A stretch of 64,000 bases of DNA from an uncultured Oscillospiraceae bacterium (GTDB taxonomy: Bacteria > Bacillota > Clostridia > Oscillospirales > Oscillospiraceae), in assembly GCA_947627285.1 (NCBI GenBank), contig CANQVL010000001.1:1-64000 (forward strand), given 5' to 3'. This document shows, piece after piece, positions 51,613 through 59,687 of this stretch. The position numbers and the translations under genes were made by a program. The notes under the pieces are model-generated. The model saw only the letters and a program-made list of their open reading frames with translations, searched no databases and was not told where the DNA came from. Each line of letters begins with the position of its first letter. Position 1 is the first letter of the stretch.

Positions 51613-53988
51613 TCAGCAGCAGGTGGAGCAGGGGTCCAGGCGGGTGATGATGTCCTCCTGAATCGCGGGGCTCAGGTCCAGGAAATTGACGAAGGTGCCG
51701 TGGATGCGCATGATATACACCCCGTTGGGGGCGTATTTTTTCGGCTCCGCCAATACCTTGCGCAGTGTGTCCGCGGTGGTGACGTTGACATACAGATAGA
51801 AGGGCGCGCGCTTTTGGTTGTTGGGATTGAAGAACAGCGGCCTCACCACCCGCTCGTAGAACTGCACTCCCTTCTCCTCCGGGTCCTCTGCCGTAAAGAA
51901 TTTCGGATCTATGCCGAAGTGCGAGGCACAGCCGCCGCTCATCTTCTCAAAGGGCAGGCGCATGGTGGACAGCGTGCGGAAGCCCAGGCCCGAATCTGCC
52001 GTGCCGAAGAGCGGGTCGATGCCGTAGTTCATCATCTCCCGCGCGCTCCTGCCGTCGGGAGTGGCTCCCACCCAGTAGCCGTAGGTCAGGTGGGTGGAGG
52101 GTGTGCTCCAGTCAGGCCTGAACGGGTTGCCCAGATAGTTTTTGAGCCCCGCCACCATGTCGGAGACCCGCGACGCCACCTCCGCCGCCTCCCTGTCCGC
52201 CTCGGGGATATTGTTGCCGTATTTCGGGCAGGACTTCAAATACTCCCGCAGCTCCTCATAGCCCCGGAAGTCGCACCGGCAGGCGTCGATGAGCGCCTGG
52301 GCGTCCTCCGGGCGCTCCCGGAGAAGATGGTCCACGGCGACAAAGGAGTCCGCCACCACGGAAAGGCCGTGGATAAGGCACCCGCTGCCGTTGTATTTTG
52401 TCCCCTGCTCCTCCACGTCGCGCGTGTCCACGCCTGTCTCCAGGCCGCCGGAGAAGCTGCTGAGGAAGGGCACGGGAAGAAGGGAAAGCGCTTTGGAGGC
52501 GCCGTTTGCGGCGTCGCGCATCTGCTCGCAGAACCACTTAAGTCTCTCATAGAACAGAGGTCTCAGGTTCTCCAGGATATATTTTGCGTCCAGATCGCTT
52601 TGAGGTCCGATGGGCGCGCCGGTTATGGCGGATTTTCCGCCGGAGAGCGTCAGCTCCAGTATCTTTGCCATATTGAGCCAGCTGTTGGTGGTGTTTCCGT
52701 TGTCCTTGCCCATTATGAGGGGCTCCTGACAGCCCGCCACCGAATAGTCCGGCAGGTCCTCCGGGTCCACTCCGCGCTCCCGCAGTGTGGGGAAAAGGGA
52801 GTCGTCGTTGAAAAGCGACGGCGTAAGCGCCCCAGGCGTGAAGAAGAAGCGGCCCATTTCCCGATAGAGCCTTACCGGGGTGTTCTTATGGAGCTTCACC
52901 GACAGTATGGGCTGCGGAAGGTTCATGTCGTAGTAGGCGTCCAAAATGGCGTAGGTCATCTCGTTGGTCAGGTCCTGACCCTCCACGTCCCTGCCGCCCA
53001 GCAGAATGTTCTGGGATATGGCCCAGCTGCGCTCGCCCACGTTGTAGAACACCAGGAAGTGCTTGAACAGAGCCGCCGCCTCCTCGCGGGAAAGGCCGTC
53101 CATGGCGCGGTAGGGCTCAAAGATCCTGTCCGCGTTGCCCACGGAGAAGGCGAAGGGGTTGGGCGCCTGCTCCAGGCACATCACCTGCCACAGCAGTACA
53201 TAGGACTGAAGCGCCTCCAAAAGCGACCGGGCACCATACTCCGGCACGCGCCTCAGTGTCACCTCCATCAGCTCCAGCTCCCGGCGGCGCCGTTCACCGG
53301 CGGTTTTTTGCTGTTCCGCCGCCAGGTCCGCGTACCGCCCCGCCAGTGTCACGGCGCAGGCCAGTGCGCGGCGCATGGCTGTCAGGTTCTTCGCCTTTTT
53401 CTCGGTGAGGTCCCCGGCGGCGAGCCTCTTGTCAACGCCCTCCATAAGGGCACGGACGCCGTATTTCAGCGCCGGACGGAAGTCCGGGATCATGTGCCCC
53501 GTGACCTGCTCGATGAAAAACGCCACCTCGTCGGTGCAGGAGGCATAGGCGCTGTATACGCTGTTAAGCGACTTGACATATTCCCCCTCCGACGCCTTGG
53601 CGCGCATCGCCGCGATCCGCTCCAGCGATATGTCCCCGGCGGGCGTGGCATAGTCATAGACCTCCAGCGGGTCGCAGTAGCCGCGGAAGGTCTCCACCCT
53701 GAAGGCGGGATTTATCAGCGCGTAGCTGGCGGCAAAGGCGTCCCGCTGTGTCCCCGCCAGTATGGCGCTGTCGCTCAGCTCGATGGGGAGCTCACGGATG
53801 ATCGCCTCCAGCTCTCCCGCCGCCCTGAGCTCCGGGAAGGTCTCGCCCATGGTCCGGTCCGCCTCAGTCGCGATCTCGCGGGAGCGGAACCAGCCGTTGA
53901 GTATCTTGTGGTCCTCCCGCTCCTCCCTGTAAAGCCGCTTGGCTTTTTCGGTCAGAGCCTCCGGGGAGCAGATAGAAAACAGTTTCAT
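51613..53988 (-). CDS. Glycyl radical enzyme of unknown substrate (PFL/dehydratase family)
   Basis: 791 residues, cytoplasmic, oxygen-sensitive. Thiyl site SVAGCQEPLIMG with Cys420 and Glu422; the GCxEP form is that of eliminating members such as glycerol, diol or hydroxyproline dehydratases, not pyruvate formate-lyase. Glycyl radical motif RIHGTFVNFLDL with Gly764, 28 residues before the end; the residue after Gly is Thr where Tyr is usual. The chain ends CSTCC, an odd Cys cluster. Activase gene is 37 bp upstream, sugar kinase 9 bp downstream. I infer dehydration or cleavage of a polyol or sugar derivative. Confidence 0.9.
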   Translation of the reverse strand: MKLFSICSPEALTEKAKRLYREEREDHKILNGWFRSREIATEADRTMGETFPELRAAGELEAIIRELPIELSDSAILAGTQRDAFAASYALINPAFRVETFRGYCDPLEVYDYATPAGDISLERIAAMRAKASEGEYVKSLNSVYSAYASCTDEVAFFIEQVTGHMIPDFRPALKYGVRALMEGVDKRLAAGDLTEKKAKNLTAMRRALACAVTLAGRYADLAAEQQKTAGERRRRELELMEVTLRRVPEYGARSLLEALQSYVLLWQVMCLEQAPNPFAFSVGNADRIFEPYRAMDGLSREEAAALFKHFLVFYNVGERSWAISQNILLGGRDVEGQDLTNEMTYAILDAYYDMNLPQPILSVKLHKNTPVRLYREMGRFFFTPGALTPSLFNDDSLFPTLRERGVDPEDLPDYSVAGCQEPLIMGKDNGNTTNSWLNMAKILELTLSGGKSAITGAPIGPQSDLDAKYILENLRPLFYERLKWFCEQMRDAANGASKALSLLPVPFLSSFSGGLETGVDTRDVEEQGTKYNGSGCLIHGLSVVADSFVAVDHLLRERPEDAQALIDACRCDFRGYEELREYLKSCPKYGNNIPEADREAAEVASRVSDMVAGLKNYLGNPFRPDWSTPSTHLTYGYWVGATPDGRSAREMMNYGIDPLFGTADSGLGFRTLSTMRLPFEKMSGGCASHFGIDPKFFTAEDPEEKGVQFYERVVRPLFFNPNNQKRAPFYLYVNVTTADTLRKVLAEPKKYAPNGVYIMRIHGTFVNFLDLSPAIQEDIITRLDPCSTCC

Positions 53989-54025
53989 TCCCTATACATC
54001 CTTTCTTTTTCGTTCCATATTCTAC

Positions 54026-54751
54026 TTATGTGCGGACGACCTCGATGCCGGAGGCCCGCAGGATCTCCTCATAGCGCTCAAGGACGCTCAGCGGCACCTT
54101 AGCTGTTTCGTCCATGGTATAGGCAAGGCCCAGCTTTTTATATTTGTCCCTTCCGTACTCGTGGTAGCGCAGAAGCTCCACCCTCGCCCTTCCCGGTACT
54201 CCGATCTGCCGGAACAGGTCGGCAAATCGCGCCGCGTCCTCAAGGGAGGCGTTGAAGCCGCCGATAAGCGGGATGCGAAGGAGAAGCGGCTGTCCCGCCT
54301 CCAGAGCGGCTGAGGCGTTTTTCCATGTCGCTTCGTTCCCGCTCCCTGTCACCGCCCGGTGCTTCTCCCGGTCGTAGTGCTTTACGTCCATTATCAGCAG
54401 ATCCAGCGCCGGGAAAAGCTCCGGAAGCGCGGGACTTATCCCGTTTGTCTCAACGCAGGTGTTGATGCCGTCCTCATGGAGCCTTGTGAGAAGCTCCTTC
54501 ACCCGGGAAAGCTGCAAGGTGACCTCTCCGCCGGTGAGCGTGACGCCTCCGCCGTCAAAAAACATGAGACTGCTGTCCCTCGCCTCCGCCGCCAGCTCCT
54601 CCACGGTGTATTCCCTGCCCCCCGACAGCTCCAGCCCCTCAGGGTTGGAGCACCAGGGACAGCGCAGATTACAGCCCTGAAGGTGCCAGACCAGCCTGTT
54701 TCCCGGTCCGTCCTGGGAATAATTGAAGCCCTTTTGAAAAACCCGTATCAA
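54026..54751 (-). CDS. Glycyl radical enzyme activating enzyme (radical SAM)
   Basis: About 241 residues, the size of PFL-activase. GCNLRCPWCSNPEG gives Cys27, Cys31 and Cys34 for the 4Fe-4S cluster, followed by LTGGEVTLQ. The extra ferredoxin-like double-cluster domain of most dehydratase activases is absent, leaving a minimal form. I start at a TTG (54749-54751), 8 nt after GGGGAG, because the ATG at 54793 lies inside the -10 region of the promoter. First gene of the operon; it installs the radical on Gly764 of the next gene product. Confidence 0.93.
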   Translation of the reverse strand: MIRVFQKGFNYSQDGPGNRLVWHLQGCNLRCPWCSNPEGLELSGGREYTVEELAAEARDSSLMFFDGGGVTLTGGEVTLQLSRVKELLTRLHEDGINTCVETNGISPALPELFPALDLLIMDVKHYDREKHRAVTGSGNEATWKNASAALEAGQPLLLRIPLIGGFNASLEDAARFADLFRQIGVPGRARVELLRYHEYGRDKYKKLGLAYTMDETAKVPLSVLERYEEILRASGIEVVRT

Positions 54752-54783
54752 CTCGCGCGCTCCCCACTCTTCCTTTTTTAAGC

Positions 54784-54812
54784 AGTATACCATACCCGCC
54801 CCTATTTGTCAA
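54784..54812 (-). promoter_or_regulatory. Promoter of activase-GRE-kinase-YesL operon
   Basis: TTGACA, 17 bp, TATACT. The -35 is inside the left arm of the inverted repeat at 54804-54826. Confidence 0.88.
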
Positions 54813-54826
54813 TTCACTTGACAAAT
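54804..54826. promoter_or_regulatory. Regulon operator 1 (9-5-9 inverted repeat)
   Basis: Perfect arms ATTTGTCAA and TTGACAAAT separated by TTCAC, on the -35 of the glycyl radical operon. Nearly the same as the site at 56295-56317; likely bound by the ROK repressor encoded at 57529-58668. Confidence 0.8.
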
Positions 54827-54844
54827 TATTTTTGCAAAAGCCTG

Positions 54845-56212
54845 TCAGCGCAGTCCCGCCGGCGTCCCGCGGACGCCAAGTGCGGTCACCTCCCGGTCGT
54901 CGATCCCCGTTTTCACTCCGACCCACCGGATAAGCGGGACAAGGAGTATAAAAAGCATCGACTGCGACAGGAAAAGCACCGGCACACTGCCGAAGGAGAA
55001 GCCCGCCAGGTCCAGCGTACCGCCGCCCATGGCGCTCACGACCCAGGTCCCGATACCCATGCCCGTCAGCGCGCACAGGTGGCTCAGGAGCTGATAGAAG
55101 GAGAGATAGCTTGTTTTGTTCTCATCCGGCAGGGCCAAATAGATGAGGTTGCTCACGGTTATCACAACGCCCAGGTTCACGGTATTTTGTATGAGCTTAA
55201 CCCCCGCCATCACCCAGAAGTAGTTTGCGGGGGTCATAAAGGCGTGTATCGCGTAGCTGGGGACCATCAGAAGCTCCACCAGCGCCAGCGCCCTGAAGGT
55301 CCCGAGCCGCCGCTTTACCCCCGCCCAAAGTGCGCTTGTCGGCAGGATAAACAGCACATAGCTCAAATTTACCGTGTTTATGTAGGTGTAGCTCACCTTC
55401 ACCGACTCTAAAAGCCACGTGACTATCACCGAGCTTTGCAGGTTGGAGATCACCGTATACAGGCTGTACACAAGCATGACCAGGAGGAACCGGCTGTTGG
55501 AGAATGGGATACGCAGAACGCTCAGCAGCGACGGGCGCTCCGAGAGCCTGTATTCCGGCTCCGGCGGCTTTTGCATAAAATATACGTCCAGAACCGCCAC
55601 CGCGAAGGAGGCGCAGCGCAGAGCGAGCAGCAGATTTTGACGGCTTTGCCCCTGCATACCGTCCGTAACAAGCCCCGCGACCACCAAAAACACCCCGGAA
55701 GCGGCGTTGGAGATGAGATTTGACGCCGTAAAATAGCCGCTTCGCACCTCCGGGTCCACGTATATCATGTGCCAGGCGGAATAGCCCGGCGAAAACAAAG
55801 CGTCGATCACGTTGGCGATGAAGACGATGACCACAAGCCCGACCATCCGTCCGACCCTCCCCTGGACGACCATCGGAAGGAAGGTCATACCCAGAATGTT
55901 CACCGTATAGTAGGCGATCCTCGCCCCGGTGAGAAGCCCCCGCCGCCTTGGGAAGCGCTCGAGTATCATGGGCGAAAGCAGGGAAAAGAGGCTTGCGATG
56001 TGGGGGATCAGCGTAAGCACCGAGATCCCCACGATGTCGATGCCGTAGCCCGCCAGATACCCCGAGTAAAAGAACCCTGTGGTAAAGCCGTTCACCACCG
56101 CCTGGGCTATAGAGGCAAAGAGCAGACAGCTTCTTGACCTGCCGTGCCCGTCTTTGAAATTAAACACCGCGTACCATGACGACGCCCTGTAACGGTCCCT
56201 TATCCACTTCAT
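54845..56212 (-). CDS. MFS transporter
   Basis: 455-residue membrane protein with about twelve spans. The loop SPMILERFPRRRGLLTGARIAYY after span 2 is the MFS-type basic motif; no family-specific sugar signature is clear. I start at MKWIRD (ATG 56210-56212), 9 nt after GGAGG. It has its own promoter, divergent from the isomerase gene with which it shares an operator. Its stop is directly followed by operator 1. Likely importer for the cluster substrate, by context. Confidence 0.85.
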   Translation of the reverse strand: MKWIRDRYRASSWYAVFNFKDGHGRSRSCLLFASIAQAVVNGFTTGFFYSGYLAGYGIDIVGISVLTLIPHIASLFSLLSPMILERFPRRRGLLTGARIAYYTVNILGMTFLPMVVQGRVGRMVGLVVIVFIANVIDALFSPGYSAWHMIYVDPEVRSGYFTASNLISNAASGVFLVVAGLVTDGMQGQSRQNLLLALRCASFAVAVLDVYFMQKPPEPEYRLSERPSLLSVLRIPFSNSRFLLVMLVYSLYTVISNLQSSVIVTWLLESVKVSYTYINTVNLSYVLFILPTSALWAGVKRRLGTFRALALVELLMVPSYAIHAFMTPANYFWVMAGVKLIQNTVNLGVVITVSNLIYLALPDENKTSYLSFYQLLSHLCALTGMGIGTWVVSAMGGGTLDLAGFSFGSVPVLFLSQSMLFILLVPLIRWVGVKTGIDDREVTALGVRGTPAGLR

Positions 56213-56275
56213 TGTGACCCGCCTCCGACGCTGGAGGGAACGTGAAAAACCTGTCCCCGCCCCCAAATTTAGCAC

Positions 56276-56303
56276 AGTATAGCACGTTCTTTTCATATGT
56301 CAA
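56276..56303 (-). promoter_or_regulatory. MFS transporter promoter
   Basis: TTGACA, 16 bp, TATACT; the -35 is inside operator 2. Confidence 0.82.
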
Positions 56304-56317
56304 GCGGATTGACAAAT
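56295..56317. promoter_or_regulatory. Regulon operator 2 (9-5-9 inverted repeat)
   Basis: Arms ATATGTCAA and TTGACAAAT separated by GCGGA; 17 of 18 arm bases match operator 1. The single site carries the -35 boxes of both divergent promoters, one in each arm. Confidence 0.82.
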
Positions 56318-56337
56318 TATTTTTTGTATTGTATAAT
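56309..56337 (+). promoter_or_regulatory. Promoter of isomerase-ROK-epimerase operon
   Basis: Exact consensus TTGACA, 17 bp, TATAAT. Confidence 0.9.
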
Positions 56338-56395
56338 AATTCAAAAGAACGTATACCCGCCTTCAAAATTGGCGGGAAATCGAGGAGGACAAATT

Positions 56396-57454
56396 ATGGA
56401 AAATCTACAGGAGCCCTGGCTGCGTCCGGTGTTTTTCCGCCGCAACCGGGTATACCGCGTTTACACCGGCGGGAAGCTGTTCCATGAGCTGTTGGGGGAC
56501 CCGCCGGAGGACGGGTACATGCCGGAGGAATGGATATGCTCCTCCGTTCACGCCGTGAACCCAGGTCACACGGACCCCCTGGAGGGTATCTCTCTGCGCC
56601 GCGAGGACGGCAAGCCGTTTCCCGAGCTTTTAAACGAGCACCCCAAGGAATATCTGGGCGAGCGCCGCGACCTGGGCGTGCTGGTAAAATACCTTGACAG
56701 CGCCATACGCCTGCCAATGCAGGCGCACCCGACCCGGGCCTTCTCCAGGGAGCACTTCCACAGTCCCTACGGCAAGGCCGAGGCGTGGCTGGTGCTCGCC
56801 GCACGTCCGGGGGCGTGCGTCTATTACGGCTTCAGCCGCCAGGTGACGCCGGAGGAATTTGCCGCCGCCGTAGCCGAGAGTGAGACGGACCCTGACGCTA
56901 TGACGAGGTTTGTAAACCGGGTGCCGGTGGAGCCGGGGGACGTATTTTTTGTCAGTGCCGGAATGATCCACGCCATCGGAGCCGGGTGCCTTATACTCGA
57001 GGCCCAGGAGCCCACGGATTTCACCATACAGCCGGAATACTGGTGCGGAAGCTACCATTTGAACAGCCAGGAGATGTACATGGGCCTCTCCCCCGAGACG
57101 GCGCTGGGGTGCTTCGACTTCACCCGTTTCGGTCCCCAAACCGTCGAGAACGGTCGGAAGGAGCCGGTAACGCTTTGGGAACGTGACGGCGTTTCCGCCC
57201 AGGTCCTCATCGGGCCTCGGGACACCGAGTGCTTCTCCATGACACGCTATACCGTTTACGGCGGTTCACTGACTATGGAGACGCCCGCCTCCATCTGGAT
57301 CTGCGCCGAGGGCGAGGGGAGAGTTTGCTCCGACGGATACGAGGAGCGGGTCGCGAAGGGCGACTATTTCTTCCTCCCTGCCGCCGCCGCTGGCAGGTGC
57401 AGGGTAGTAAGCGAAAAAAAGCTTACGCTCGTGTGCTGCGCCGGTGGGAATTGA
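56396..57454 (+). CDS. Class I mannose-6-phosphate isomerase-like protein
   Basis: 352-residue cupin-fold zinc enzyme family interconverting mannose-6-P and fructose-6-P. Zinc-ligand motifs MQAHPTRAFSREHF and GKAEAWLVL, then VSAGMIHAIGAGCLILEAQE. AGGAGG is 7 nt before ATG 56396. First gene of the + operon with ROK and epimerase. The C-terminal cupin half has changed somewhat (for example ending TLVCCAGGN), so another aldose phosphate is possible. Confidence 0.88.
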   Translation: MENLQEPWLRPVFFRRNRVYRVYTGGKLFHELLGDPPEDGYMPEEWICSSVHAVNPGHTDPLEGISLRREDGKPFPELLNEHPKEYLGERRDLGVLVKYLDSAIRLPMQAHPTRAFSREHFHSPYGKAEAWLVLAARPGACVYYGFSRQVTPEEFAAAVAESETDPDAMTRFVNRVPVEPGDVFFVSAGMIHAIGAGCLILEAQEPTDFTIQPEYWCGSYHLNSQEMYMGLSPETALGCFDFTRFGPQTVENGRKEPVTLWERDGVSAQVLIGPRDTECFSMTRYTVYGGSLTMETPASIWICAEGEGRVCSDGYEERVAKGDYFFLPAAAAGRCRVVSEKKLTLVCCAGGN

Positions 57455-57528
57455 GATAATAACAAGCTGATTTACCCTGTTTATTTGACCGCCGGCAGCG
57501 GCGAAAAGCCCGAAGGGAGCTGAAACGC

Positions 57529-58668
57529 ATGGCAATGACCCCGCGAAACGCAGAATACACAAAGGAGTACAACCGAAAGGCGTTTTTGCGCCTGCTCCGC
57601 TCCGGTCCCCTCTCCCGCGCGGAGGCGGCAAGGCGGACCGGGTTGACCAGATCCGCCGCCTCTCTCATCGCGGAGGAGCTGTTGGCTGAGGGGCTCATCG
57701 TTGAGACCTCCGCCACCGAAACAAAGCTGGGCCGCACGCCGGTCCCCCTGGCGCTTCGCCCCGACGCGGGGTACGCCGTGGGCATCTACCTGAACCGAGA
57801 CGGCTGTACGGCAGGGATCGTGGATATTTGCGGCAATACGGTCTCCCAGCAGCGGCTGAGGATGGGCGATTGGGACGTGACAAACAAGATCGAGCGATTG
57901 GTGGAATGTATCCGCGGAATGCTTGCGGACTGCCAACTCCCTCGGGAGCGTCTGGCGGGGGTGGGGATCTCCGCGCCCGGACCGCTGGACGGCGAGAGCG
58001 GACATATTTTGAACCCGCCCAAATTCCCGCTGTGGAACAACACGAAAATCGGCCCCATACTGGAGGCGGAGCTGGATATGCCTGTATATCTGGAGAACAA
58101 CGCCTCCTGCCTCGCCCGGTACAATCTGGGCAAGCCGGAGGCGAGGGGGAGCGAAAGCTTCCTCCTGCTCCTGGTGGACAGCGGCGTGGGCTCGGGGGTC
58201 GTCATAAACGGCAAGTTGCTCAAGGGCGCCGGATATTTCACCAGCGAATTGGGCCACACCTCCATCAATTACCGGGGCAAGCGCTGTGCCTGCGGCAACA
58301 TCGGGTGTTTGGAGGCGTACGCCGCCATTCCCAATCTGCTCCAGGGCACCGGCTTCTCGAGCTGGCGGGAGGTCATGGACACCGTGTCCTTCGACAAGCT
58401 CGCCGGGAAGCTCATGAAGCTTGAGGCGGAGTATCTTTCCGCCGGGATCGTCACCATGTGCAATCTGGTGAGCATTGACACGGTGCTTCTCGCCGGGGAC
58501 CTGCTGTACGGCGCGGATACCTTCGCGCCGCTTTTGGAGAAGCACGTCAACGCCCGCAGTCTCCGCCGGGAGATGCTTCCCGTGCGTGTCCTACCCTCCA
58601 AGGCCGGCGCCGACGCGCTCATAGGAGCGGCTGCCGACATCGCCTTTGACAGATACCTCATGGTTTGA
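57529..58668 (+). CDS. ROK-family transcriptional repressor (NagC/XylR type)
   Basis: 379 residues. N-terminal winged helix RLLRSGPLSRAEAARRTGLTRSAASLIAEELL, then an ROK sugar-kinase fold with LLLVDSGVGSGVVINGKLL, GHTSI and the zinc site CACGNIGCLEAYA. Such proteins repress sugar genes and release DNA on binding a sugar or sugar phosphate. It lies in the operon controlled by operator 2, so it probably regulates itself and both divergent arms. AGGGAG precedes the ATG; 74 bp after the isomerase. Confidence 0.93.
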   Translation: MAMTPRNAEYTKEYNRKAFLRLLRSGPLSRAEAARRTGLTRSAASLIAEELLAEGLIVETSATETKLGRTPVPLALRPDAGYAVGIYLNRDGCTAGIVDICGNTVSQQRLRMGDWDVTNKIERLVECIRGMLADCQLPRERLAGVGISAPGPLDGESGHILNPPKFPLWNNTKIGPILEAELDMPVYLENNASCLARYNLGKPEARGSESFLLLLVDSGVGSGVVINGKLLKGAGYFTSELGHTSINYRGKRCACGNIGCLEAYAAIPNLLQGTGFSSWREVMDTVSFDKLAGKLMKLEAEYLSAGIVTMCNLVSIDTVLLAGDLLYGADTFAPLLEKHVNARSLRREMLPVRVLPSKAGADALIGAAADIAFDRYLMV

Positions 58669-58693
58669 GCGCCATACGGCGGAAGGAGAAAAT

Positions 58694-59572
58694 ATGGACC
58701 ACACCATTCAAAACGAATTCCTCACCGTCTCCGCCGCGACGCACGGGGCGGAGCTTCAGTCCATCCGCGGCGCTGACGGCATCGAGTACCTTTGGCAGGG
58801 CGACCCGGCATATTGGGCGGACCGGGCAATCAACATCTTCCCCTTCGTGGCGCGTCTGGAGGGTGGAAGGTTCACCTGGGGCGGGGAGACATACGAAATG
58901 CGTATCCACGGCATCGCCTGCTACAGCGATTTTCAGGTCATCGAGAACACCGGCACGCGCCTGGCGATGGAGCTTGTATCGGGCCCGGAGACGTTGAAAA
59001 GCTACCCCTGCCGGTTCGCCTTTCGGGTGATCTACGAGCTTGAGGGACGGACCCTTATGATAACCTACGAGGCGGAAAACCGGGACGAGAAGACCATGTA
59101 CTTCGGTCTTGGCGGACACCCCGGCTTCAACGTGCCCATAAGACGGGACCTTCGGTTCGAGGACTACCGCCTGCGGTTCACCAGTCCGCGGCCTGCCCGC
59201 CGTGTGGGCTTCAATGACGACTGCTTCGTGACCGGTCAGCTCCTGCCCTACGCGCTGGAGGGCGGCGCCGTTTTGGACCTCCGCCACGACCTCTTTGACA
59301 ACGACGCCATAGTGCTGGAGGGCACGTGCCGGGAGGTCACTGTAGAGACGCCCCTGGACAGCAGGTCTGTCACCGTCTCCTTCCCCCAGATCCCCTATCT
59401 GGGCCTCTGGCACAAGCCGAAAAGCGACGCCCCCTACGTCTGTATAGAGCCCTGGTGTACCCTCCCCGGAAACGCCGGCGAGCTGACAGCCCTGGACAAG
59501 AGGCCGGACCTTCTCCATATAGAGCCCGAAAAAATCTATCGAACCACTTGGAAAATAACAGTTAATACGTAA
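58694..59572 (+). CDS. Aldose 1-epimerase-like protein (GalM/LacX family)
   Basis: 292 residues. Mutarotase-fold marks: TVSAATHGAELQSIRG, YLWQGDPAYWADRAINIFPFVARL, MRIHGIACYSDF (catalytic His) and FGLGGHPGFNVP, with Glu in LGLWHKP...CIEPW. Interconverts alpha and beta anomers of sugars or sugar phosphates. GGAGAAAAT precedes the ATG; 25 bp after the ROK gene, last gene of the operon. Confidence 0.9.
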   Translation: MDHTIQNEFLTVSAATHGAELQSIRGADGIEYLWQGDPAYWADRAINIFPFVARLEGGRFTWGGETYEMRIHGIACYSDFQVIENTGTRLAMELVSGPETLKSYPCRFAFRVIYELEGRTLMITYEAENRDEKTMYFGLGGHPGFNVPIRRDLRFEDYRLRFTSPRPARRVGFNDDCFVTGQLLPYALEGGAVLDLRHDLFDNDAIVLEGTCREVTVETPLDSRSVTVSFPQIPYLGLWHKPKSDAPYVCIEPWCTLPGNAGELTALDKRPDLLHIEPEKIYRTTWKITVNT

Positions 59573-59585
59573 ATACAAGCAAACA

Positions 59586-59630
59586 AAAAACGATCGGAGG
59601 TCAGGTACAGCCTGACCTCCGGTCGTTTTT
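59586..59630 (+). terminator. Terminator after epimerase
   Basis: Long hairpin AAACGATCGGAGGTCAGG/CCTGACCTCCGGTCGTTT, loop TACAG, then TTTTT. It may also stop convergent transcription from the GH gene. Confidence 0.9.
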
Positions 59631-59687
59631 ATCTGTCTTTGTCGCCCGTAAACCCTGCGCTCAGAAGTGGCGTGGGACGGTGGCTCT

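Noticed and set aside
50485-54102. A 1205-codon open frame on the + strand
   Set aside because: It lies exactly opposite the kinase and glycyl radical enzyme genes and is Arg/Ala/Gly/His-rich with no domain. Codon bias in GC-rich genes leaves the complementary frame open.
54752-54793. ATG at 54793 as the start of the glycyl radical activase
   Set aside because: It overlaps the TATACT -10 box, so it would lie upstream of the transcription start. The TTG at 54751 has a good ribosome site.
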